Below, in pieces: positions 1 to 5,597 of a stretch of DNA of 8,647 nucleotides. This DNA comes from SM23-32 sp964434535 (lineage in GTDB: Bacteria > Planctomycetota > Brocadiia > SM23-32). Location of the stretch: NCBI GenBank assembly GCA_964434535.1, contig CAYSWA010000061.1, forward strand, positions 1-8,647, written 5' to 3'. Under the pieces are notes generated by a model, which made no database searches, was not told the DNA's origin, and was given only the letters and a program-made list of their open reading frames with translations. The translations under genes were made by a program, and so were the position numbers. The stretch's first letter is position 1, and each line of letters starts with the position of its first letter.

Positions 1-1068
1 CCCGCACGGGCAGGGGTTCATCGCGGCCACGAGCATGAACTCGGCGGGATAGGTGACGGTCATCTGGACGCGCGAGACGGTCACCTGCCCGTCCTCGAGC
101 GGCTGGCGGAGGGATTCGAGCGCCGAGTGGCCGAACTCCGGCAGCTCGTCCAGGAAGAGCACGCCGTGGTGGGCGAGGCTGATCTCGCCGGGCTTGGGGT
201 GGGTGCCGCCGCCGACCAGGCCGGCGTTGCTCACCCCGTGGTGCGGGGCGCGGAACGGGCGCGCGGCCATCAGCGACCTGCCGGGCTCCAGCAGGCCGCA
301 GACGCTGTAGATGCGCGTGGTCTCGAGCGACTCCTCCAGGCTGAGGCCCGGCAGGATGGTGCAGAGCCGCCGGGCGAGCATGCTCTTGCCGGCGCCGGGC
401 GGGCCGATCATCAGGATGTTGTGCGCGCCGGCGGCGGCGACTTCGAGGGCGCGCTTGACGTGGTGCTGGCCCTGCACCTCGGCCAGGTCAACGTCGTAGC
501 TGCGCGCCTCGCCGAAGATGCGGTCCACGTCGAACTGCACCGGCTCCAGCGGCCGGGCGCCGGTGAGCAAGCCGACGGCCTCGGCCAGCGAGCCCACGGG
601 CACCACGTCGATCCCGCGCACCACGCCGGCCTCCCGCACGTTGTCCAGCGGCACCACCACGGCGTCGAAGCCCTCCTCCCGGGCGCGCATCGTCATCGAG
701 AGCGCGCCCCGCACGGCCCGCACGCGCCCGTCCAGGGCCAGCTCGCCCATCACGGCGTAGCGGGCCTCGGAGTTGAGGTGGATGGCGTCGGTGGCGGCGA
801 GCATGCCCAGGGCGATCGGCAGCTCGAAGGCCGGCCCCTCCTTGCGCCGGTCGGCCGGGGCCAGGTTCACCGTGGCGGCGACGGTCGGCAGGTTGTAGCC
901 CGTGCTGCGCAGCGCCGCCCGCACGCGGTCGATCGACTCCTTCACGCTGGCGTCCGGCAGCCCGACCAGCGTGGCGTGGGGGAGCTGGGCGCGGGTGACG
1001 TAGACCTCCACCTCGACCGGATATGCCTCGATGCCGTAGACGCCCATGCTGTGCACTTTGGCGAGCAT
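1..1068 (-). CDS. comM: ComM/YifB family AAA+ ATPase (Mg-chelatase-like), 3' end outside window
   Basis: Only the first 356 residues are present; family members are about 500 residues, so the C-terminal third lies beyond the left edge. The N-terminus begins MLAKVHSMGVYGIEAYPVEV, a family hallmark, which fixes the ATG at 1068. Residues about 20-140 form the ChlI-like domain (VGLPDASVKES, GELALDGRVR). The Mg-chelatase AAA+ domain follows, with Walker A GPPGAGKS at 222-229 and Walker B FLDELPEF with D307-E308. The visible part ends in the family signature LVAAMNPCPCG. In naturally transformable bacteria ComM is a cytoplasmic hexameric DNA helicase that drives branch migration when incoming DNA is integrated. 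Its role in non-competent species (YifB) is unclear. The Shine-Dalgarno sequence is weak (GGTGA close to the ATG). A promoter lies about 50 nt upstream, so the gene looks independently transcribed. No competence genes are nearby. The family call is very secure. Confidence 0.96.
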   Translation of the reverse strand, partial: MLAKVHSMGVYGIEAYPVEVEVYVTRAQLPHATLVGLPDASVKESIDRVRAALRSTGYNLPTVAATVNLAPADRRKEGPAFELPIALGMLAATDAIHLNSEARYAVMGELALDGRVRAVRGALSMTMRAREEGFDAVVVPLDNVREAGVVRGIDVVPVGSLAEAVGLLTGARPLEPVQFDVDRIFGEARSYDVDLAEVQGQHHVKRALEVAAAGAHNILMIGPPGAGKSMLARRLCTILPGLSLEESLETTRIYSVCGLLEPGRSLMAARPFRAPHHGVSNAGLVGGGTHPKPGEISLAHHGVLFLDELPEFGHSALESLRQPLEDGQVTVSRVQMTVTYPAEFMLVAAMNPCPCG

Positions 1069-1118
1069 GCGTTCACCGATCCGAGGCGCGGGACTGGGCG
1101 GCGCGGATATTGCACGCA

Positions 1119-1147
1119 AGTATAGCAACCCGGTCAAGCCGCCGCAA
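1119..1147 (-). promoter_or_regulatory. Predicted sigma70-like promoter of comM
   Basis: Read on the minus strand, -35 TTGCGG (1142-1147) is separated by exactly 17 bp from -10 TATACT (1119-1124, five of six consensus bases). Transcription would begin near 1112, giving a leader of about 45 nt before the comM ATG. The -10 match is strong and the -35 match partial. Confidence 0.6.
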
Positions 1148-1156
1148 GCCGTAGGG

Positions 1157-1184
1157 GAATGCAGAATGCGAAGTGACGAATGCG
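1157..1184. repeat. Degenerate heptamer tandem repeat (GAATGCR)
   Basis: Four consecutive 7-bp units can be read: GAATGCA, GAATGCG, AAGTGAC, GAATGCG. GAATGC occurs at 1157, 1164 and 1178, all in 7-bp register. The tract lies just upstream of the comM -35 box and is more AT-rich than its surroundings. Function is unknown; it could be an intergenic repeat family member or replication-slippage debris. Confidence 0.55.
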
Positions 1185-1324
1185 GATTTCACGGCCACGG
1201 CCACCGGCGACGGAAGCCCGGAGCCGAAAGCAGGGAGCGGCGCGGCGGAGCTTCTGGCCTACGGCGCCGCCGTCGTCGTGGAGTGCGGTGGAGGAGACGC
1301 CGCGTGGGCCCCGATCATTGTCCG

Positions 1325-1380
1325 CCGAAATTCGGGGACAGTCCCCTGCGGCCCCTCCGGGATACAGTCCCCGGTTTCGG
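1325..1380. repeat. REP-like imperfect inverted repeat / hairpin
   Basis: The outer arm CCGAAA (1325-1330) pairs with TTTCGG (1375-1380). After a small bulge (TT against G), CGGGGAC (1333-1339) pairs with GTCCCCG (1367-1373), giving a 13-bp stem. Inside, GGGGAC-A-GTCCCC (1334-1346) can form a competing 6-bp hairpin. It lies about 50 nt beyond the hydrolase stop codon, so it may act as a 3' stem-loop or transcript end. No T-tract follows on the minus strand, so it is not a classical intrinsic terminator. The form recalls REP elements mobilised by RAYT transposases, but no RAYT gene is in the window. Confidence 0.5.
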
Positions 1381-1428
1381 CTCCGGCGGCGAGCGCGGAA
1401 GGCCAGGCTCCGTCGTGGCTGACCTTCG

Positions 1429-3324
1429 TCACATGACGCCGCCCTCGGCGCGGCCGGACAGCTCGCCCTCGCCGGGGAGGCCCGCGATGTGGTACTCGCC
1501 GCTGGATAGGTCGGCCCGGACCGTCACCTCGTCGCCAAAGACCGACTCCTGCCGCCGGCCGTCCTGCGAGAGCAGCCGGTGCGCCGTCAGCGGCATGTAG
1601 GCCGTGGCGGCGTGGAGCCTGCGCAAGACGCGGTCCTCGGCGCGCATGCTGTTCACCCCGCCGAGCGCCGCGATCGGGGGCGGCGTCGCCCCGCTGGTCA
1701 GGATCGCCGCGTCGTGGAAGACAAGGCTGAACAGGGGCACCGGTATGCCGACCGGCTCCCCTTCCCTGCCCGGCTCCAGGCGCGGCCAGTGCACGCGGAC
1801 GTGGTCGAGCGCCGGCACGGCCCAGTCGCTCGCGCTCTCGGTGGTGATGAGCCAGCCCAGGTCGCGGTAGTATTCGAGGACTTCGTAGCGGGCCTCGCGG
1901 CACTCGCCGCGCGTCAGGGGGTGCCGATGGTCGTAGCACTCCTCCAGCACGATGGCCGTCAGCACGTCCTGGTAGGTGGCGTTGAGCCGGATGCGCTGGT
2001 CGCGGAGCTGCTGGACGTTCATCTTCACGAAGTCGAGCATCAGCGCCGGGCAGAGCACCGACTGCGTGCCGCCGGCCCAGTAGGAGTGTCGGGGCGAGTC
2101 GCGCCGCGAGTCCTTGCGCGTCAGGTCGTCGCTCCAGAAGGGCGATGAGAGGAAGAAGTCGCGGTATTGCTCGTGCACGCCGAAGAGGAATCCGTGCTCG
2201 GTGGCGGCGGCGCTCACCTCGCGCATCCCCTCCCAGCCGCCGGCCTCCGGGCAGGGCGGGCAGGCGGCCGGGTGGGCGTGGTCGTAGCCGGGCGTCTGCC
2301 AGCCGGCGAGGATAAAGTAGACGTTCTCGTCCGGGTGCTCGCGGGCCACCTCGTGGAGCCACTCGGCGATCTGGCGGAAGCTGTGCGAGCGGCGCGTCAC
2401 GGGGTCGCTCTGGAGGTTGACCAGCAGGGCCATGTGGTCGCGCCCGCAGCCGATGGCGCCGCGCATCTTGTCGAGCTGCGGCTTCTCCAGGCGCTTCTCC
2501 TCGATGGAGCGCCACCGCCCGATGCGGCGGCAGTAGTCGCGGTAGCCGAGCGCGAGCGTGACGTGGTCGGCTCGGGGATAGAACCGGTAGATCGTCCGGC
2601 GCGGGTAGCGGAAAGCCTCCCACGAGGCCATCCAGTAGGGCGCGATCCGGGTGGGGCCGCCGGCGGGGTGGTCGAAGTCGTAGACGGCGTCGTCCGGCGT
2701 ATCCATGATGGCCAGGTAGGCCGCGCCACCCTCGTCGAGGTGTCCCCACCAGGGGCCGGTGACGCCCTCCCAGTGCCAGATGAGCAGCAGCCGTCGGGCC
2801 AGGTCGCCCTGGATGGCCCGGGGCCAGTCGCCGGGCAGCAGCGTGCCCTGCTGGAAGGGGATGACGGTGCGGGCGGCGGCCGAGGCGGCGTGCTCGAACG
2901 AGCGGGGGTAGCGTATCTCGCGGATCCAGGTCTCCGGGTTGTAGCCGGGGTCCTCGTGCGGGGCGACGGTGACGCGCAGCTCGGGCTCGCCGGCCGCGAG
3001 GAGGACGCGCACGCGGACGTTGTACTGCTGCCAGGGATCGGGCTGGACGCTGCGCAGCTCGACGCCGTGGAACTCGCCCTCGCGGGCCTCGCGCCAGTCG
3101 GTCAGGTTCAGCACGGCGAGGGGCCGCTCGACCTGGATGCCGCGCTTCTCCACCAGGACGCCGCTCGTCTCGGGCTCCATGCGCCAGGTCTTGCCGCTCC
3201 GCTTGTCAGTCACCTCCAGGCCGAGGCCGGCCTGGCACAGGCGCACCGAGAGGTGCTCGTTCTCGATGGTCCAGGCGGGCGAACCGCCGTCTGGGTGGTA
3301 GGTGACGCGGCTGTCTGCGCTCAT
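1429..3324 (-). CDS. Glycoside-hydrolase-like protein (DUF5696/GH101/GH129-type fold), cytoplasmic
   Basis: A 631-residue protein starting MSADSRVTYH. This ATG has GGGAG 8 nt upstream and lies about 30 nt after a good promoter. A 57-codon upstream extension would overlap the neighbouring gene and swallow that promoter, so it is rejected. Residues about 15-260 look like a beta-sandwich (ENEHLSVRL, LGLEVTDKRSGKTW). Residues about 285-510 look like a TIM barrel with FILAGWQTPGYDHAHP (338-352), EAGGWEGMRE, GFLFGVHEQYRDF, NATYQDVLTA and WLITTESASDW. A beta-type tail follows. D453 (TYQD) and E496 (TTES), 43 residues apart, are my candidates for nucleophile and acid/base, by analogy with GH101/GH129 alpha-N-acetylgalactosaminidases. 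There is no signal peptide or membrane segment, so it should act in the cytoplasm. Substrate is unknown and no sugar transporter is adjacent. The fold assignment rests on motif resemblance only. Confidence 0.72.
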   Translation of the reverse strand: MSADSRVTYHPDGGSPAWTIENEHLSVRLCQAGLGLEVTDKRSGKTWRMEPETSGVLVEKRGIQVERPLAVLNLTDWREAREGEFHGVELRSVQPDPWQQYNVRVRVLLAAGEPELRVTVAPHEDPGYNPETWIREIRYPRSFEHAASAAARTVIPFQQGTLLPGDWPRAIQGDLARRLLLIWHWEGVTGPWWGHLDEGGAAYLAIMDTPDDAVYDFDHPAGGPTRIAPYWMASWEAFRYPRRTIYRFYPRADHVTLALGYRDYCRRIGRWRSIEEKRLEKPQLDKMRGAIGCGRDHMALLVNLQSDPVTRRSHSFRQIAEWLHEVAREHPDENVYFILAGWQTPGYDHAHPAACPPCPEAGGWEGMREVSAAATEHGFLFGVHEQYRDFFLSSPFWSDDLTRKDSRRDSPRHSYWAGGTQSVLCPALMLDFVKMNVQQLRDQRIRLNATYQDVLTAIVLEECYDHRHPLTRGECREARYEVLEYYRDLGWLITTESASDWAVPALDHVRVHWPRLEPGREGEPVGIPVPLFSLVFHDAAILTSGATPPPIAALGGVNSMRAEDRVLRRLHAATAYMPLTAHRLLSQDGRRQESVFGDEVTVRADLSSGEYHIAGLPGEGELSGRAEGGVM

Positions 3325-3332
3325 CGCGGGGG

Positions 3333-3337
3333 CTCCC
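3333..3337 (-). promoter_or_regulatory. Ribosome binding site deciding the hydrolase start
   Basis: GGGAG on the minus strand lies 8 nt before the ATG at 3324. It supports this start over the longer in-frame extension to 3495. Confidence 0.6.
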
Positions 3338-3360
3338 GTCCAGGGCCAAGACGGCCGGGG

Positions 3361-3389
3361 AGTATAGGCGCGCGCGGGCGGGGGCGCAA
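3361..3389 (-). promoter_or_regulatory. Predicted sigma70-like promoter of the hydrolase gene
   Basis: On the minus strand -35 TTGCGC (3384-3389) and -10 TATACT (3361-3366) are exactly 17 bp apart. The layout and -10 are the same as in the comM promoter, with a different spacer sequence. The site fits in the 68-nt gap after the pssA stop codon and gives a leader of about 30 nt that contains the Shine-Dalgarno sequence. Confidence 0.62.
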
Positions 3390-3392
3390 CGG

Positions 3393-4127
3393 TCAGGCGT
3401 GGCGGGCGGCGTGGATCATCTGCCGGGCCGTGGCGAGCGGGCCCGAAAGGACGTAGCCCCACATCAGCCCGGCGAACAGGTACTCGTGGCGCCACAGCAC
3501 CGAAGCCGCCACGAACCCGGCCCCCAGCACCACGGCCGTGCGCGGCTCCAGGTGCACAATGACCGCCGCCGCGTGACGGTAGCGCACGCGGCTCACCATC
3601 AGTGTGCCGAGCACGACCAGCAGCGAGGGCAGCACAAGCTGGCCGACGGCGATTCCCGATTCGGTAAGGCTCACATGGAGCAGCACCGCCGTGGCCGCCG
3701 CCGCTCCGGCGCCGGTGGAGGGCAGGCCCGTGAAGCCGGCGCGGGCGCTCTCGTGGTCAGACTCGCCGCGGCTGGCGTTGTAGCGGGCCAGCCGCCACAC
3801 GCCGCAGAGCGGATAGACCAGCAGCATGGCCCAGCCCAGGAGGCGCAGGTCAGACGGCAGCACCGCCCCCGCCAGCACCGCCGGGGCCACCCCGAAGGAG
3901 ATGACGTCGGCCAACGAGTCGAGCTGGGCCCCGAACTCGCTCGCCGTCTCGAACGTGCGCGCCAGCGCGCCGTCCAGCGCGTCCATCAGCACCGCCACCA
4001 GCACGAGCAGCGCGCCGATCTCCGGGCGGCCGGATAGCGCGAAGGCGCAGGCGAGCAGTCCGGCCGCCGCGTTGCTAAGCGTGGCGACGGCGGGCAGGTG
4101 TTCGGTCAGGCCGCTGCTGTGCCGCAT
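3393..4127 (-). CDS. pssA: CDP-diacylglycerol--serine O-phosphatidyltransferase
   Basis: A 244-residue polytopic membrane enzyme of the CDP-alcohol phosphatidyltransferase family. The complete signature is present: D49, D52-G53, A56-R57, G66, D70 and D74 (DxxDGxxARx8GxxxDxxxD), whose aspartates bind the CDP-lipid and divalent metal. The context DSLADVISFGVAP together with RLARYN (112-117) and FTGLPSTGAG (132-141) is typical of PssA rather than PgsA, so serine is the expected acceptor and phosphatidylserine the product. Several hydrophobic segments follow. I chose the ATG at 4127 because GGAAG lies 7 nt upstream; a TTG at 4166 would add 13 unsupported residues. The gene lies 73 nt after the AMMECR1 gene in the same direction, probably as the last gene of that unit. 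No phosphatidylserine decarboxylase, a frequent neighbour, is present. A related alcohol as acceptor cannot be excluded. Confidence 0.92.
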   Translation of the reverse strand: MRHSSGLTEHLPAVATLSNAAAGLLACAFALSGRPEIGALLVLVAVLMDALDGALARTFETASEFGAQLDSLADVISFGVAPAVLAGAVLPSDLRLLGWAMLLVYPLCGVWRLARYNASRGESDHESARAGFTGLPSTGAGAAAATAVLLHVSLTESGIAVGQLVLPSLLVVLGTLMVSRVRYRHAAAVIVHLEPRTAVVLGAGFVAASVLWRHEYLFAGLMWGYVLSGPLATARQMIHAARHA

Positions 4128-4134
4128 GAGATCG

Positions 4135-4139
4135 CTTCC
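4135..4139 (-). promoter_or_regulatory. Ribosome binding site of pssA
   Basis: GGAAG on the minus strand lies 7 nt before the ATG at 4127. It decides that start over the upstream TTG at 4166. The 73-nt gap (4128-4200) shows no clear promoter: a TATCCT hexamer (minus strand) has no matching -35. Confidence 0.5.
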
Positions 4140-4200
4140 GCCTCTCAGAGTCCGCGCGCAGTTCAATGCTATCAGGATACCACAAAACGTCGCCGGAACC

Positions 4201-4755
4201 CTAATCCTCTTCGAGGACCTCGGCCGTGAAGACGTAGACCTCCGTATCGGGGTCGGCCCATGCGCGCGGCGGCAGGCCTGCCTTGCCCGCGCAGCACTGG
4301 CTCAGGAACTGCTCCCTGGTCCAGCCCGTCTCGGTGGCGACCTGCGGCAGGAAGCACCCGGCGCGCAGGCCGCGCTTGATGTAGACGCCGTGCGTGCCGA
4401 GCTCGACTTCGGCCATCGGGTCGCTGATGCGCCGCAGGGGCGAAAGGACGGATACCTCCACCTCCAGGTCGCCCAGCTCGGCCGGCTGAAGCTGCCGCCC
4501 CAGGAAACGCACGTCCTGGCGGGCGGCGGCGTAGGCCATGTCCCTGACGACCTGGTAGAGCGGTTCATCGGCTATGAAGCGCCCGACGCAGCCGCGCAGC
4601 TGGCCGTGCGTGCGCAGCGTGACGAAGGCGCCCTGGGGACGGGAGATCTCGGGCTCGTCCGGGGCGAACTCCGGCAGGGGCTCGCCGCGCACCGCCGCCT
4701 CGACGATGCTTCGGGCGATCTGAAGCAGCGTCCTCCGGGCGTTCTCGGAAAGCAT
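4201..4755 (-). CDS. amrA: AmmeMemoRadiSam system protein A (AMMECR1 domain)
   Basis: A 184-residue protein, the usual size for the bacterial AMMECR1 single-domain family. The family core LRGCVGRF is at residues 53-60, preceded by GAFVTLR. The second conserved block contains GVYIKRGLRAGCFLPQVATE (123-142), GWTREQFLSQCC and KAGLPPRAW, and the protein ends in VYVFTAEVLEE. It is predicted cytoplasmic with no membrane segment. In many bacteria and archaea this domain is encoded with, or fused to, a Memo-like protein and a radical SAM enzyme. The reaction of the trio is not established, though a modification reaction is suspected. Neither partner is in this window. The ATG at 4755 lies 2 nt after the TAG of the upstream membrane gene, so translation is probably coupled; GGACGG before the ATG lies within that gene. 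The family call is firm, the function open. Confidence 0.93.
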   Translation of the reverse strand: MLSENARRTLLQIARSIVEAAVRGEPLPEFAPDEPEISRPQGAFVTLRTHGQLRGCVGRFIADEPLYQVVRDMAYAAARQDVRFLGRQLQPAELGDLEVEVSVLSPLRRISDPMAEVELGTHGVYIKRGLRAGCFLPQVATETGWTREQFLSQCCAGKAGLPPRAWADPDTEVYVFTAEVLEED

Positions 4756-4757
4756 GG

Positions 4758-5237
4758 CTACACCGTCCGCTTGATGAACAGATCGAACCCTTTGAGCGCT
4801 CCCGTCATGACCAGCGTCACCACCACCCCCGCCACCGCCACCCCGAGGGCTACGCTCAGCCAGGACTTGCGCCTGTCCATCCCCAGCGACCAGGCGGCGA
4901 GCAGGCCGGTGTAGGCGCCCGTGACCGGCAGGGGGATGGACACGAAGAGGGCCAGCCCCAGGTAGCCGAACCGCTCCACGTGGCGGTGGGTCCTGCGCCG
5001 GGCGTCCTCCAGGCGCCGGTGGAAGAAGCGCCGGTACCAGCCGATGCGCAGGAAGTGGGCGTTCAGCGTCTCCAAAAACAGCCACCAGGCCGGAATGACG
5101 AGCCAGTTGGCGGCCACGCAGAGCAGGAAGGCCGATAGCCAGTGCATCCTGGCCACGGACATGGCGTAGGGTATGCCGCCGCGCAGTTCGAAGAACGGCG
5201 CCGCGCTCAGAAGGACGGTCACCACCAGTGACAGCAC
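4758..5237 (-). CDS. COG2426 / PF06695 small integral membrane protein ('small multi-drug export' family)
   Basis: A 159-residue membrane protein, typical family length. Near the N-terminus is APFFELRGGIPYAM (13-26), the family's conserved E-x-RGG-IP block. It is followed by hydrophobic segments at about 33-55 and 92-118. The second conserved block is IPLPVTGAYTGLLAAWSLGM (101-120), and a last hydrophobic segment spans 127-147. The loop at 65-88 is rich in Arg and His. The 'multi-drug export' name is historical and weakly supported. As I recall, fold comparisons place the family near the DedA/VTT proteins, with re-entrant loops around the Glu and Pro-Gly blocks. The GTG start at 5237 was chosen for GGAG 8 nt upstream; an in-frame GTG at 5255 is possible. 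It is the first gene of a leftward unit with amrA 2 nt downstream, and diverges from the VTT gene. Confidence 0.85.
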   Translation of the reverse strand: MLSLVVTVLLSAAPFFELRGGIPYAMSVARMHWLSAFLLCVAANWLVIPAWWLFLETLNAHFLRIGWYRRFFHRRLEDARRRTHRHVERFGYLGLALFVSIPLPVTGAYTGLLAAWSLGMDRRKSWLSVALGVAVAGVVVTLVMTGALKGFDLFIKRTV

Positions 5238-5245
5238 GGGCCGAT

Positions 5246-5249
5246 CTCC
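5246..5249 (-). promoter_or_regulatory. Ribosome binding site deciding the COG2426 start
   Basis: GGAG on the minus strand is 8 nt before the GTG at 5237. No ATG exists in this frame between this point and the conserved N-terminal hydrophobic segment, so a GTG start is needed. Confidence 0.5.
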
Positions 5250-5318
5250 GCACAATGGCACGCCGCGACGCGCGACGATTCCGGGCCGATGCAGGGATAT
5301 CTTCCGGCCCCGGGGGGC

Positions 5319-5348
5319 ATTGTCGGCCACGGGCGGCCCCTTCGTCAA
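5319..5348 (-). promoter_or_regulatory. Predicted leftward promoter of the COG2426-amrA(-pssA) unit
   Basis: On the minus strand -35 TTGACG (5343-5348, five of six consensus bases) is 18 bp from -10 GACAAT (5319-5324, four of six). Transcription would start near 5311 and leave a leader of about 75 nt before the GTG at 5237. Confidence 0.5.
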
Positions 5349-5531
5349 GGAGGCGCTCGTGCGGCGCGGTTGATGGCGTCGCCGCGCTCTGGCATAAGCG
5401 AGCCGCCTCACGAGCCCCGCGCCAGCGGGCCGTGGGGGGTCTCCGTGTGCGGCGTGCGCCGAACGGTGCCTGCGCCGCCCGCCAACCGCGGCCCCCACGG
5501 GACGACAGGGGGAAGGCCCGTCGCCCGGCCA

Positions 5532-5561
5532 TGGTGAACGCCCCCGCCGCCGGCCTATAAT
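5532..5561 (+). promoter_or_regulatory. Predicted rightward promoter of the VTT gene, with -10 inside a small palindrome
   Basis: A perfect -10 TATAAT (5556-5561) is preceded at 18 bp by a weak -35 TGGTGA (5532-5537). The -10 is framed by an inverted repeat, CGGCC (5551-5555) and GGCCG (5562-5566). Transcription would start near 5568, about 30 nt before the ATG at 5598. Confidence 0.6.
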
Positions 5562-5597
5562 GGCCGCTCCTCGACACTCGGAGTCGCGGGCGGCCAC

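Larger units (their letters stand above)
1069..1428. other. Intergenic spacer between comM and the hydrolase gene
   Basis: This 360-nt stretch contains no convincing gene. It holds the comM promoter (1119-1147), a period-7 degenerate repeat (1157-1184) and an imperfect inverted repeat (1325-1380). The short plus-strand open frames across it have no family resemblance and no good ribosome binding site. Nothing recognisable was seen between about 1190 and 1320. Confidence 0.7.
5238..5597. other. Divergent intergenic control region
   Basis: This 360-nt gene-free stretch separates two divergent membrane-protein genes. It contains a leftward promoter (5319-5348), a rightward promoter (5532-5561) and between them about 180 nt assigned to neither. 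In that middle part are a 9-bp inverted repeat, CCGTGGGGG (5430-5438) with CCCCCACGG (5492-5500), and a nested GCGGCG (5449-5454) with CGCCGC (5473-5478). A strong AAGGAGG at 5347-5353 leads to a GTG with only four codons. No credible gene was found. Confidence 0.6.

Noticed and set aside
127..1125. A 332-codon plus-strand open frame over the comM region
   Set aside because: It is antisense to a gene with unmistakable ComM motifs; its product is Ala/Gly/His/Arg-rich without family resemblance.
1259..2749. A 496-codon minus-strand frame overlapping the hydrolase gene
   Set aside because: Out-of-frame shadow of the hydrolase with Arg/Pro/Ala-rich content and no motifs.
2167..3456. A 429-codon plus-strand open frame over the hydrolase gene
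   Set aside because: Antisense shadow of high-GC coding sequence: low-complexity Ala/Val/Gly-rich product, while the minus strand shows structured motifs.
3325..3495. 57-codon N-terminal extension of the hydrolase
   Set aside because: It would overlap the pssA 3' end, span the predicted promoter, and encode a Pro/Arg-rich stretch; the ATG at 3324 has a proper ribosome binding site.
4128..4166. TTG start adding 13 residues to PssA
   Set aside because: The ATG at 4127 has GGAAG at good spacing, and the extra residues resemble nothing in the family.
3826..4914. A 362-codon plus-strand frame over pssA, amrA and the COG2426 gene
   Set aside because: It crosses three well-recognised minus-strand genes and encodes low-complexity sequence.
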